Counted from the stretch's first letter, positions 35,901 through 46,859 are shown. The stretch is 64,000 nt of DNA from Galerina marginata (GCA_023014335.1 JAECYW010000015.1:372001-436000); one strand, 5' to 3'. The notes: a model not told the origin generated them from the sequence alone. A program made the numbers and translations.

Positions 35901-37974
35901 CCGCGGACCTCTCAAGGAGCATTTGGACCCAATGGTACTGTCATACCTACTTCTTCAAAATTTTATCAGTGGTGACGTATTGTCTAGGGGAACTTATTTG
36001 TTTCTTTAGAGCGCCGCGAAGGAAGTTTCGGACTGTTCCACGAGATTTTCCAGGAACAGGAAACAAAAGCATGGAGGAGCAGACCGTGTCCGCTGCTCAA
36101 CTCCAAGATCAACCACAAGCACAACCTCAACAACAGAAGACTAGCTATTTCCAATCGCCAGCCCTCGTCTCAGATGCTGTTCGTCGGTTAGGTCTTGCGG
36201 CCATGGACCGAACAGTGCAGCCCATCGACCCCCGACAGCCCGAAAGAGGGCTTAACATCCTACGCGCCATGACCAACCTCCTCACCATACCTCAGTACAA
36301 AATGCGGCACGACTCGGACCCGAAACACCCAGAGGAGGTCCGAATCATTATGCGTTCTCTCCACCAGAGGAGCACGATCTTCCTCAAGAGCACGCGGGGC
36401 TTTACGGGGGCCGATCAGAAGGTGGCAGAGGACTATGTCTTCATGGCGGATTCGCTAGCTGAGGTGTGCGAAACGAACGCTGGGGCTGCGAGGCGTCATG
36501 GAAGGTTTGACCATGAGCGGGTGTTCAAGACACTTAGGACGCTGTTTACTGATCCGGAGGTGGAGCATAAGAAGGAGGGTGGATCGAACTTTGCCTCGGA
36601 TTCGTTGGCCTCGCAAGTTATCAAACGATTGTATGTTTTCGCAGTATTCCACTTCGGATTTTGAGCTCATAACATCCAAGGTATGCGGACATCGCGAAGG
36701 AGAAGGACGTACAGATGTTGGCCATGATCGCGATGCTCGTCTTGCAGACAGACCACGGAACGGTTTTACCCCCAAGCCTGAGCAGGAAGAAGGAGACGGT
36801 CGTATTGCCCCATATGCCTCTCCGCATTGGCGGCGTTGATTACTTCAGCCTCACCAAAGCCATGAACCCATCCAGCCCGGTATCTCCTGCCTGGCCAAGG
36901 TTGCCCTCTCCTATTCAACCTCCGCTAGCGCCTTCGATATCATCCTCCAATTCATCTCGTGGATCATGGTCAAGTTTGTTCAACACCGGCAGCATGCGGC
37001 AGTTTATGAATGGGGTTCAGGATAGTTTCAAAGAAGGGCTGACGACTCCTGGGGACATTTTGACACCTTCATTGGACCTACATCATGCCCTGTCGAGGTC
37101 AGCGGAAAAGCCGGCAAGGGGTCAAGAGTCTCCTGGCTCTGGGGCCAGGCGTAAGCGGACGAGGAAGGATTCTACAGTTTATTCACCTGCCATTATTTCA
37201 AGATCGTGGAATGAGGGCCCCGGGCATCCTTCCAAAGCACTTTCGACGTCGTTTTCTTCGTCTGGACCGAGGCAAGCTTCGTTGCGGTTTACGGATTCGA
37301 CTTCGTTTATTCAAGAGAAACGATCCGTTGTCTTTGAGCCACCCATTCATGAGGAAATGTGAGTCCACGACGATCCTCCATCTCCACTTTCGGCCTTATA
37401 ATTATTGTTCCAGTGCCCAGCCATTATTCGACATGTCCTTGATTGAGCAATTCAAGCTGAACGTCTATGCCTACGCCGAGTTACTCTTCAAGTGGCAAAT
37501 GTTCCACAAACGCTTGGAGCTCCTGAAAGCCGTCAGTCGACGGGATGTAATCCCTTCTGTCCAAACGGAGGTGCATCGGATTGGTCTGCACCGCGTTTGC
37601 ACGCGTGCTGACTGCAGAATGCTGCTCCCTGAGAAGAGCAATGTCTGTAAACATTGTGGTACTTCCTGCTCAATGCCTGCGTGCACGGTGTGCCGTCTTC
37701 CTGTCAGAGGTAAACCTTTACTTCTTCGAGGTTCTCGTTCACGCTAACTCGTTCCTTCTTTCGTTATGATCTAGGTCTTTCTCGAACCTGCTTGAGCTGC
37801 TCCCACGTAACTCACATATCATGCTGGGATTCATTGGAAGTGACGGTGCCTATATGTCCCTCTGGTTGCGGGTGTTTCTGTACCGGCTCCGATGGACCTT
37901 TCACTCGACCATCGACACGACTTGGCCTTACGCCGCCATTGTCAACGTTGTTGCTTGCTTCCGACATTTCATGA
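32983..37974 (+). CDS. MTC5: SEA/GATOR2 complex subunit Mtc5 (WDR59 homologue)
   Basis: A large multi-exon gene. After a Ser/Pro-rich N-terminus (about 145 residues) come WD40 repeats: ARRGLFIIDLEYPLRIPRFL, WDVADVQWNPHPSHAQYIVS, DINWHTSECDLVVSTGIDSW, QVKWNYQDG, KIYGIDWSRSTRNEITTCSL, FQLITWSKDRTLRFWPID. A low-complexity Ser/Gly linker precedes an RWD domain (RVTFTFPRDYPQTSHP, then NPLISMSDRAYILRHLRRIR). The C-terminus has a CxxC-rich RING-like fold: CRMLLPEKSNVCKHCG, CTVCRLPVRG, CLSCSHVTHISCW and CPSGCGCFC. This domain order is WDR59/Mtc5, part of the vacuole-associated complex that controls TORC1 by amino acids. The stop is at 37974. Confidence 0.92.
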
Positions 37975-38679
37975 AGCCACAAAGCACCTATTTTGGCGCC
38001 TTCCTGTATATGTCCCTTCTTTGACAACGGACAAATTCACTCTCGACTGTAGTGCACCCACGAGATTGAAGGATATCCGTAAAGAAGGATATGAAAGTTG
38101 GTTTGTAGGTCCCATCGTGGTTCGTCCAAGAGCCTCTTCTTACATTGGCCCTTCTGAGGCCGTTGGACTGTCTCAACGGATGCCGATCAGAAAGCACAGG
38201 ATATACAAGTCGATGCATTGGGATTCTATATCTGTCTGCTTTTTCTCCTTTTCTTCTGTGGGCTTACTGTATATCATGTAGATAATGCTCTATGTACATC
38301 GGACCTCGCGCAACCTATACATTCTCTGTAAGACAGGCTGTTTTTCCGTCTGTTAACCATACTCGAGTATTCACTCCCTGATTTGTAAGAATCTCAGGCT
38401 AATAGGATGGAATTGACAGACGCCATTCATAACTCCTGCCTTGATACCACACCAGTACCTTGGGGGTCTGGAGACCCATTCAGATGGATATGCAGTTCGA
38501 CCGCAACGCAACACTACACCCATTGAAAATGCAGCAAATTGGAGCCACATTTAAAGATTTTATGGATTCTAGAGATACATGTACATCACAAGTTGAATTA
38601 TAAGTAACCTACTTCACAGCCCGCAAGCCAAGTTCAGTAACAGGGACACAAACAGATCATCATAGATAAGCCGTCGAAT
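37975..38679. other. Intergenic region, convergent 3' ends
   Basis: About 700 bases between the convergent 3' ends of MTC5 and the small membrane-protein gene. No coding or RNA feature seen. Confidence 0.5.
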
Positions 38680-39258
38680 TCAGTTCCTGGCAGTCTCAAT
38701 GTCATGGTGGCCTGCGTTATCCTTCGGTGTCAGATCTAGGCGCTCTCGCAACTCTTGGTACTCTGCTCGTGAAAATGGCTCCTTACTTGACTTGCCGCCC
38801 AAGCCTCGTCGCTTTCTTCGCGAGTAGTATAGGTGAACAAAGAGGATGGTCAGAAGACATAACGAGGGGATTACTGTTACATGAAAGACCAGATCATAGA
38901 TTCAGCCTGAATGTCGGAAACTGAAAATGAAGATTCCTACCGCATGCAAGTACGATTCCAATTATTTTCTTCGTGTGGGACGCAGTGCCACTGCTGTCGT
39001 CAATGGTGGTATCACAAGCAGTCGACGTTGGTGACCTTGAATGTATCCACGATAAGTTTTAGGACCTGGATTAGGTGTCGGAGTGGAGACGTACACAAAA
39101 GTATCCCGGCACTTTGTTGTCTGATTCTTGGTTGAGGTAACACGGGAACGGGTACCACTGCTAGACCCTGTGGATTTTCCTTTGCCGCCTCCCTTTGCAT
39201 AAGCCTCAGGAATCGACAGGACTGCTACAGACAATACGGCCCATGGCATACCACTCAT
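38680..39258 (-). CDS. Small single-pass membrane protein with signal peptide, unknown function
   Basis: Exons 39258-39095, 39035-38941 and 38873-38680 give 150 residues in phase. The protein has an N-terminal signal peptide (MSGMPWAVLSVAVLSIPEAY cleaved near AYA), a Gly/Lys/Ser-rich ectodomain (KGGGKGKSTGSSSGTRSR) with two cysteines, a transmembrane helix IIGIVLACVIPSLCLLTIL, then YYSRRKRRGLGGKSS as a basic stop-transfer and a cytosolic tail rich in charged residues. The same layout occurs at 40.5-41.0 kb in the same direction. Such short type I proteins with stop-transfer arginines are frequent in Agaricomycetes, role unknown. The middle intron (59 nt) decides the frame, since without it the ectodomain reads into a stop. 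Confidence 0.7.
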
Positions 39259-39751
39259 TATAGGAAACGAAATGCGTAGCGGAGGGCTAATGCAGATAAC
39301 CTGGGCGCTTGTACTGAGATGCTGGATAGGTGATATAGAGATGGCTTTGCTCGCTTTTTCCCGTTCGAGAGAGTTATATTTGAATCTACGATCGCACTTT
39401 GAAGCTTCACAGACCGCGTCGGTTCGAACTGTGAATCGAGGGCAGAACACCGTTGATTCGGAGTGTTGGGCGCCGGTATTGAGAGGTTGTAGTCGTCTCG
39501 TTTCCCTGGATTCCTACATATATCCGACAATCAAATCCCCGATTTAGGTTCAGCAAGGAAGAGTACATGCCTGTGCTTGCAACTGAAGGAACTTGTACTC
39601 GGCCTGCTGTTTTCATCCACTGTCGATTACAGGAACCGAACGTTCGAGTCATTTTTAGGTTTTTGACAGGACTAATTTTAAGTCACACATACACGGCATA
39701 TGCTTGCATTAACCAATAGTATAGCTTGGGTATCGCCCCAGGAGGAAGCAC
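39259..39751. other. Intergenic region
   Basis: About 490 bases, including the promoter of the small membrane-protein gene. Overlapping short frames on both strands show no recognisable features. Confidence 0.45.
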
Positions 39752-40002
39752 ATGTCCACATTTAAACCTTCGTTAGAGTTCATTTCCTCAGTCCTGGCTT
39801 GCATTGCCTTAGCACTGGCAGATATTCCGATTCCGCGAGACTAGTCCCCGAGGTCAAGTTTCCAGTAAAGGTGATCGTAAAAGACAAGTATCGAGTGGCC
39901 TTTCTGTTAATTGGTAAAGAGGATTCGACTGAGGCAACGCAATTGGGAAGCTCGCCCTTCAAGAGGCGTTCAAGGCGTGGTAGACATCAGAGACTGGCCT
40001 GA
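39752..40002 (+). pseudogene. Possible broken small secreted protein gene
   Basis: ATG at 39752 opens a good signal peptide (MSTFKPSLEFISSVLACIAL, ending ALADIP) that stops after 30 codons. The +1 frame carries on with SARLVPEVKFPVKVIVKDKY and AFLLIGKEDSTEATQ to a stop at 40000-40002. A single-base shift would join the two, and I see no intron that would do it. Either a frameshifted relic or chance; family unknown. Confidence 0.3.
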
Positions 40003-40077
40003 CAGTCTCATCGCAGCTTAAAAGCAAGCCGTTTCGGTCCGAAATATTCTCACGGCCTGTCCTGCTTAAGTCGAGAC

Positions 40078-40440
40078 TTGTTCCAAAACTTCTCTTGTTC
40101 CACCAGGACCGCCTTGACGATTCCATTCGATATCTTTGAGTACATCATCGATACCTTAAGTACAGTACAGGATGTCCCGTCTATCAAAGCGGTGTCGCCG
40201 ACCTGCCATACTATGGTCCCACCGTGCCGCAAGCGCCTTTTCTCGTCTGTTTACTTCAATCGCAAGAAACCTGGTGTTGACGAACTAAAGGCGCTCGAGG
40301 TGTTGATACATTAATATTACTCATGTTGCCTGCGGTACATTCGGCTTATCAGATATTTCATGGTGAAGAGACTGGAATGCACTGTCAGCGTCGATCCAAT
40401 CCTCTTTGCGTCTCGGTCCCTTCAAGTTACGCCGCAGATC
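40078..40440 (+). pseudogene. Degenerate F-box gene fragment
   Basis: The first frame reads IPFDIFEYIIDTLSTVQDV, then SPTCHTMVPPCRKRLFSSVY, typical F-box family text related to the window's left-edge gene. It ends at a stop near 40314. Text that looks like the usual continuation (LRYIRLIRYFMVK) resumes in another frame from about 40330. The frameshift and overlap with the opposite-strand gene at 40546-41006 argue for a pseudogene. Confidence 0.65.
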
Positions 40441-40545
40441 AAGCAGATTTATGAACAAGAAACATACACCATTTAAAATTGTCCTGACAAAGGAGTTGAA
40501 TTCTAGTACACAGTCATCGCGGGCAACAAGATTGAATAGCAGTTG

Positions 40546-41006
40546 TCAATGTTTCATTGTCGACAGCTGCAGTCTTCCGGCCCAGCCGTTCTCGTAATCT
40601 ATCGTCGGATTTCTAGCCACTCGGCGTCGATTATCCCTCCACCAGTCATACATGTAGGAAACGCCCACCACAATAAGAAGCGCTCCGAAGACTGGACCAT
40701 AAAATCAGGCCCCTTTCGAGAGAAATAAATAAAAATTCTCACCGCAACCTATTACGATCCCTGAGATTATCCACTTTTTCTTTGGGATATCACAAGTAGT
40801 AGGGCTTAGGTTCCTAAGATATAAAGGGTAAATTCATGCAATTAGGAATTTTGATACTCTTTTAGGTATTAAGTATGGCACGCTCACTCAGTACTCGTAT
40901 AGACAGTGTATCCCCAAGGGCATCTCACCGCCACCAAAGCCGCGTGCGCGCCAGAGATTGCAAAGGAAGCCACAGCCAGCGCTAAAAACAATAATGATTG
41001 ATTCAT
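40546..41006 (-). CDS. Small single-pass membrane protein with signal peptide, second member
   Basis: Exons 41006-40888, 40813-40743 and 40691-40546 sum to 111 residues plus stop with matching phases. A signal peptide (MNQSLLFLALAVASFAISGA) leads to a short ectodomain with two cysteines (VRCPWGYTVYTSTE; TTCDIPKKK), then the transmembrane helix WIISGIVIGCVFGALLIVVG and YMYDWWRDNRRRVARN as stop-transfer and tail. Exon layout and topology equal the gene at 38.7-39.3 kb, with introns placed just before and inside the membrane helix, so the two are probably distant paralogues. The gene is easy to miss because no exon is longer than 146 bases. Confidence 0.65.
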
Positions 41007-41236
41007 GGGTAGGATCCGGTGGGCAATGGTGAAGGTTACAAGCAGGAGGCAGAGATAAACAGATGTCTAAGGAGGCCGCGAGAAGGTCCCTATTTAAACG
41101 ATCGAAGTACATCAAATGTTGTATTGAGAAGGCCCTTTTAGTAGTTGAGCTACTCAAGAGGACAACGGCGAAGCGATTCCTTTATAGGCCAAAAGCGGTC
41201 TTGTGAGGAGTTGTGGGCCCGCGGTACCTAGGTGTT

Positions 41237-42109
41237 TCAGAGGTCGGCGTCTCGCACACTTGTGCGCTTCACAATCCGATTCAAGCCCAGAAGCGTACCA
41301 GACTCGAACTTCTTTACAAGAACTGCAGTCTGGCCCTGAAAAATGGCAATCGAGAAGTTGTACACAGCTAAAAATAACCATCTACAGGACTATACTTAGC
41401 TGGTAAGTTCTTGATTACCATCGATGCCAAAGAGCTGACCAACCTGAGATTTTGAAGGCATGAACGTCGACAGCATCCAGTCACCGTTGCGGTTGCAACC
41501 CGTCATATGAGAGCAGAGGTCTTCATGATTGGGCGCTATAAAGTAGTCTCTTGTTTGGGCCTGTGGCCACTTGGCCTCGTTGGGAATGGAGCCGCGCAAG
41601 GAACCGTTTACGAAACCATGTCCATGTCACCGACGTTAAAAAGAGTGCCCAAATATTTTAGGTTGCGATGTCGGGAATGAAGCCGTCTGAATCCCGAGTA
41701 ACTGGTCTTTTGGGTTGTTCAAGCGCTATTTTGAGGGGTCCAGGTCGCTGCTGATTTGAAGAGGGTTCAAAGGGACAAGGCATGAATAATAAGGAGCCTG
41801 CGTAAACGACCGTGCCGGGGTTTCTTCCGCGTTGCCAATGTATCACTTCCGAAGTTAGTTTTACGAAGCACTTAGAACTGGAGTAAGGGTTGCTGTCGGC
41901 GAGTCCAAGAACAGCGCCACTCCCGAGAGGTGTCGAGCCTGAGCCGCTTTCGCCCTCTGGTCCAAAAGACTATGTACTGTGGTGCGACGCAGGACTCGGA
42001 CTTAATCAACAAGCCAAGTACCATGATCGCGCAGACGAATGCCGCCTACATATCCAGTCGGTTGTTTGAAGCAGAGCTCTGGTATCCCACTGTAACCGAC
42101 GAGAGGTTC
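41237..42109 (-). CDS. Hypothetical protein, gene model incomplete at the 5' end
   Basis: Coding-like exons on the minus strand can be chained: EPLVGYSGIPELCFKQPTGY (from 42109), SFGPEGESGSGSTPLGSGAV through VYAGSLLFMPCPFEPSSNQQ, AQTRDYFIAPNHEDLCSHMT to GQLFGID, and AVYNFSIAIFQGQTAVLVKK to the stop at 41237-41239. Several splice sites are good (gtaggc...catag, gtaatc...tttag); one donor (GTTACT) is weak. No start exon was found and no family is recognised. It could also be a partly decayed gene. Confidence 0.35.
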
Positions 42110-42502
42110 CTAGTTCGAAGCAGAGTAGAATTCTAAGGGAAAGATCTAGTCGAATGGACAGTCGTGCCGTCTCAGGCTGCAACAGCGGGTAGACCGTTCA
42201 AACTTAGGGCCGGTCGCAAGATAACAAATGCTCAGTATTCATTTATATTTTATCACAGTAATTACAGACAACACATCCCCCCATTGTCAAATATACAGTT
42301 TGATGTTGCACACCAGCACAGGGACATGGCAAGATTGAAGGACAGCTACAATGGGGAAAATGTGCTACTGGGGGTACACAAGACATTTAGTACATCAACA
42401 GTTGGACAAGATACTGGGTACATGGACATGAAAAGAAAAGAAATCTGGAGTCCAAAGGAAACTCGAAGAGAGATAGAGGCCGATTTGAACCGATCCATAC
42501 TT
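42110..42502. other. Intergenic region with an unsupported plus-strand frame
   Basis: About 390 bases. A plus-strand frame of 119 codons (from 42164) has no recognisable features, and its end overlaps the next gene's 3' end. The missing first exon of the previous gene may be here. Confidence 0.3.
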
Positions 42503-44326
42503 CTAGACATTGCGTTGGTTTAACAATTTGAAGCAAAACATCCAGAACTTACTGTGATTTGGCTCAAACATCATGCTGGGCTGCGTCTCGATCGGCGGCC
42601 GAGTCTGCGGATTGTTCAGAACCGATATCAATGCTAAAAACTGTTCATATGACGTTACAATCACTGGGCTGGAAAGTCTTGAAACCAAACTCACGAGATC
42701 CTGAGGTGTTAACAGTGGTGCCAAGCTCGGTGCTATAGTCCAAAGCTGGTCTGCCCACTATATATCGAGGATAGATATCAAGATACGAGTGTGATTGTGC
42801 ATTTGAGTTCTTACTTAGTTCTTGGGGGAATTCATTCATTCCAGAAGAGTAGGTACTGATGCCTGGTAGAACAGATCAATTAGCAAATGGCAATATTTGC
42901 AGCCCAGGACATACTGCTGTGGGCACCATGATGGGGTATTACACGCATCTTGCTAATTCCCGAACTTGCAGAATTAATACCTAGGACTTGTCTTAGATTC
43001 CACTTCTAAAATGCGACCGCAAAGACTACATTAAAGTACTCACGAGCGTGGCCAATGATACGAGAGGTCCCACCGGTACGCATTACTTGTTCTGCTGTTG
43101 ATAATGTCAGGCTCGGAAAGAAAGCAATCAAGGGATTTGAAAGCAAACTATCTGGAATTGCCTTGCTGAGGGCTTCCTGGAGCCTTGTTGAGCTCTGAGT
43201 TCCGCACCACAACCATTAGTCTAGTATCCTGTATATACTGTCAAAATAAAGTCACCGCTCGATCATCCAGATTTAGGTCAAGTGAGGCTAGGGAACAGTT
43301 GTTATCCTAATCTCACTTTTCTCGAGCAAAATTTACCTTCGATAATGTCAGCCATTATGTTTTCAACCTGAGGAGGATAGCAAGTTAGGTCTCAAGCGGT
43401 CGTCGCTGATAAATGTATTCGCTCACTTCAAGGGCCTCTGCTTCATTCACCGGCTCAACTGCATGGTTGGGTATATTTTCCAATTGTTGACTGTCTTGTG
43501 ACTCTTGTCTGTTCACGAAGGGCAATATTCCTCTCCGAATGTCCTCGAAAGCATTCAGAAAAACATCCAACTCAACCCTTGTGGAGGTCTAACCGAAACA
43601 GTTCAGATATCTGAATCATTCTGAAGATGGGAGGAATACCTTGTGAAATTCCTTCGTTTGCGCAATCCTCAAATTTATTCCGCTGAGAAACTCCTCATTA
43701 ACCGACTTCCACGGCAACATGCTGAAAGAGTCGCGAGTGGTCAAAGCATCTTGCAATCTGCAATAAATCTTGAATAAGTGGAGGATATTGACACAATTTT
43801 TTATGGACTTACACTCGAAGCTGGGCGATGACCGCGTCTTTTATGCTGACGTCCTTCTCGACCAGACTAACCCACGTTATGTAGATGTTGATAACTGTCC
43901 GGAGTTGTTCGAGTTTAGCTTTATTGTTGCGGGAAGTCCAGACGTTGCTGTTGAAAAATTTGAAAGGTGACATGGCTTCGGTATTGAATCGCTTAGGTAT
44001 GAGAGTTCGAGGTTGGATATATGTACTCTCGTTCTCACTTCAACAGGCCTTTTACATGAGGCCAATCCCATCATTAGGCCATTGTATTTTCATCGGTTTC
44101 TTTATCGCAAATGGGGACATAGGTGCTGGGTGTCGACGCATGGCGCACACAAGAAGGGTTCGGTGAAAAGTAATCTCGATAGCATCGTTTGTTCTAAATC
44201 CATAGGGAAGACCTCAGGCCAGTGGCTGATCAGATTCATGATTCCCAAAGGTGTTTGTGCGCGGTGACTTTCCATGGCCTGAGTCACTGAGTCATTTTCT
44301 GCAAGAGTCATCCCATCATGAATCAT
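42503..44326 (-). CDS. Hypothetical protein, multi-exon, unknown function
   Basis: Exons join convincingly from MIHDGMTLAENDSVTQAMES (ATG at 44326), through LEQTMLSRLLFTEPFL spliced to PVERFNTEAMSPFKFFNSNV, LQDALTTRDSFSMLPWKSVN, TSTRVELDVFLNAFEDIRRG, VENIMADIIE, QEALSKAIPDSLLSNPLIAF and NQLWTIAPSLAPLLTPQDLV to a stop near 42503. The composition is that of a soluble helical protein. I recognise no domain. The open frame continues upstream of the chosen ATG to about 44450, directly against the repeat array, so the true 5' end may be longer or may have been cut by it. Confidence 0.55.
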
Positions 44327-44537
44327 AATAAACTTGTGGACTCCGCGGGAAGTGATTGTGGTCAGCTGGTCCCTGGAGACATTGGGGTGGGTTGAAAAGG
44401 AGATTCTCAGATTGAGGTCGTAAGTCGTCGAGACTCGAGACGGTCGAGTCAACGTCGACCCCGGGCCACCCGGGCCAGTACAATGGAAGACGGGAGAGAG
44501 TGCCGGCGCTCAACCATTCCAGCCAAAAGGCGTCTTT

Positions 44538-44779
44538 TAGGACTGGTCATTGACCAGTCCTGCCGGCACTATATATGGAAGTGAGCACCAGCCTTACACC
44601 CTCCCATTCCCTCAAGAATCAATGCCTGGCCTGGTGCGCCCAGCTTGAGGTGGAGTTTCCATATACGACACCCCAGGGATCGAACCCTGCAACTTGCCCC
44701 TAGCTACAGTCATGTAACGGCGACTTGCGATGTGCTAGAGTCGAACCGCTGACCTGCCGGCAAGCCGTGACCAGTCCTA
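44538..44779. repeat. Full repeat unit A1
   Basis: Begins taggactggtc and ends gaccagtccta (perfect 11-base inverted ends). The left end also folds on itself (ggactggtcattgaccagtcc). It contains ctatatatgg and two minus-strand B-box-like sites, GGTTCGATCCC (44676-44686) and GGTTCGACTC (about 44738-44748). Confidence 0.75.
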
Positions 44780-44937
44780 AAGTGGAAGACGGGAGAGAGT
44801 GCCGGCGCTCAACCGTTCCAGCCAAAAGGCGTCTTTTAGGACTGGTCATTGACCAGTCCTGCCGGCACTATATATGGAAGTGAGCACCAGCCTGAGAGAG
44901 TGCCGGCGCTCAACCGTTCCAGCCAAAAGGCGACTTT

Positions 44938-45188
44938 TAGGTCTGGCCAATAGCCAGACCCTCCGGCACTATATATGGATGTGGTCACCGGCCTTACACC
45001 CTCCCATACCCTCAAGAATCAGTGCCCGGCCCGGTGTGCTCGGCCTGAGGCGGAGTTTTTCCATATACGCGCCTTCAGGGAATCGAACCCTGAGACTTGC
45101 CCCCCGCTACAGTCATGTAACGGCGACCTGCACCTGTATTGTGCTCGGGTCGAACCGCTGACCTGCTGGCAAACCTAGGCCAGACCTA
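44938..45188. repeat. Full repeat unit B1
   Basis: Homologous to A1 but begins taggtctggcc and ends ggccagaccta. Both ends changed together so that pairing is kept. The minus strand has CAGGG-TTCGATT-CCCTG, a perfect 5-bp stem and 7-base loop as in a tRNA T-arm. Confidence 0.75.
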
Positions 45189-45277
45189 AAGTGGAAGACG
45201 GGAGAGAGTGCCGGCGCTCAACCGTTCCAGCCAAAAGGCGACTTTTAGGTCTGGCCAATAGCCAGACCCTCCGGCAC

Positions 45278-45284
45278 TATATAT
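45278..45284 (+). promoter_or_regulatory. Repeat-borne TATA-like motif upstream of the kinase gene
   Basis: TATATAT inside truncated unit B2, about 115 bases before the kinase ATG at 45399. The same motif is in all four units. That it drives the kinase gene is inference from spacing. Confidence 0.35.
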
Positions 45285-45398
45285 GGATGTGGTCACCGGC
45301 CTTACATACAATTAGTAAACAAGACCAAACTGAATCCAATCCCATGGAACGTCAGTCAGTTTAATATCATTCACCTCTTTCATTGCTTTGGATTCAGC

Positions 45399-46659
45399 AT
45401 GGCGTCAGCAGGGTTGCCTGACTATGACTATCTTATCAAGGAAAGCGAACGTTTCTGGGTTGACATGCAACCATTTCTTGTGGATCGAGGCTATCGACTG
45501 CGTCCGAGATACGATCCACACTGGGAACCGTCCTGGATCAAAGCAAAGCAGCCTCCCTCTATGATGCGTTTCGAGGATTGCTTAGGCGCAGTTTAGTGGC
45601 AAAAATTTTTGTTCAAATTCTTTGCTCATTACGTCGAAAGTCAGGTCGCATGCTGGATGGTATTCGCGTGAAAGACAATCAGAGAGTCGTTTTCAAGCCG
45701 GTCAAAACGAAGTCGGAAGAGGTTCCTTTGGCCACCTTCTTGTCATCAGATTCCTCTCGAGATGATCCTAGAAACTGTGCTGTCCCCATTTTGGATGTCC
45801 TTCCGGTTCCCGGTGATGATGACCGTGCTTTGTTGGTTATGCCTCATCTTCTTCCATATTTTGAACTCCCATTTCGCTTTCTAGGCGAGTTTTGTGAATT
45901 TGCATTGCAAATCCTTCAGGTCAGTGCTTGTCAGATTGAAACTTTCTTCTACGAAGCTTTGACATTGCCTTCCCAGGGCCTTGAGTACCTGCACGAACAA
46001 AATATCATTCATAGGTATGTTTTGGTGAATGTGGCTATGAAGCCGTTCTAAAATTTATTCAGAGATATGTGCCATGGAAACATCATGGTGGACTCCACAA
46101 AATTAGTCCCTAAAGGTCACCACTTTGTTCGTAGGGACACCCATAATGGACTGGACGAAAACTTTCAGTGGAACACGAGATGGTCAGTGAGGCCTAATCA
46201 GTACTACATCATAGATTTTGGGATTTCAGCTCGTTGTAAAACGAAGAATGTCCTGGCCCTAGGCATTTGGGGTCAGGACATGTCCGTTCCCGAGCTATCT
46301 CGTGAAGTTCCGTATGATCCTTTCAAGGTCGATGTTTACCAGTTAGGCAATGTCTTCATGAGGTGTATCAAGGTGCGTGAACCAAAAGAGTTATCACCGA
46401 GTTCGAATTGAATTTACCTTCATGATAGGATTACCAAGGCTTTGACAGTTTCCAAGAGCTGGCTGAATCCATGACAAGAAAGGATCCGAAAGAGCGACCC
46501 ACAGCATCAGAAGCTGTCCACCTTTGCAAGAAAATTATTGCTATGGTGGAGACTTCGGGGAAGATGAAACAACGGGCTTGGAAACTGTACAAGGGCAAGG
46601 TGTGGTTGAGCTCGATTGAAAGGGCTGCCGTGGTATGCGGCTGGAACCCTCTTCGCTAG
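45399..46659 (+). CDS. Atypical fungal protein kinase-like protein
   Basis: Exons 45399-45590, 45641-45919, 45977-46014, 46063-46372 and 46429-46659 give 349 residues in phase. N-terminal text FWVDMQPFLVDRGYRLRPRY and DGIRVKDNQRVVFKPVKTK (putative lysine strand) leads to LLVMPHLLPYF (hinge), HEQNIIHRDMCHGNIMVDS (HRD catalytic loop with Asp and Asn, split by an intron), YYIIDFGISARC (DFG), DPFKVDVYQLGNVF (subdomain IX) and RKDPKERPTASEA (subdomain XI). The glycine-rich loop is not evident, as is common in this expanded Agaricomycete family. The catalytic residues are present, so activity is plausible; substrate unknown. The first intron has a weak donor (GTTTAG). A broken copy of its last exon lies at 49.4 kb. 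Confidence 0.82.
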
Positions 46660-46859
46660 TTTGAATATGTACTCATCTAGCGAGTTGTATCTGTGTTGAT
46701 CGTGACGTTCATGTTCGGAAGTCAGCACTAGTGATTTGCCTTCTCATCCAGTGTCTCCTAATTGTGGGTCTCAAAACTGAGCGCTTTGCATTGAATTTTT
46801 TGTAGGTACAAACCATCAATAATGCTATACAGCGAAGCGGTATGGCGTGAATTGTTTAA

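Larger units (their letters stand above)
44484..45306. repeat. Array of structured repeat units with tRNA-like T-arms
   Basis: Four units, each preceded by a nearly identical leader (tggaagacgggagagagtgc ... aaaaggcg[t/a]ctttt): A1 44538-44779, A2 44837-44893 (cut short), B1 44938-45188, B2 45246-45306 (cut short). Full units have inverted ends and an internal TTCGA-type T-arm on the minus strand. It sits between a minus-strand hypothetical gene and the plus-strand kinase gene. Resemblance to tRNA-derived SINEs is suggestive, but no poly-A or target duplication is seen. Confidence 0.8.

Noticed and set aside
41290..41330. B-box-like GTTCGAGTC on the minus strand
   Set aside because: It lies inside a coding-like exon and lacks any tRNA fold around it.
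44676..44748. Possible tRNA genes at the TTCGA motifs
   Set aside because: Only T-arm-like pieces and B-box matches are present. No acceptor stem, D-arm or anticodon arm at the right spacing can be folded, so these are tRNA-derived repeats at most.
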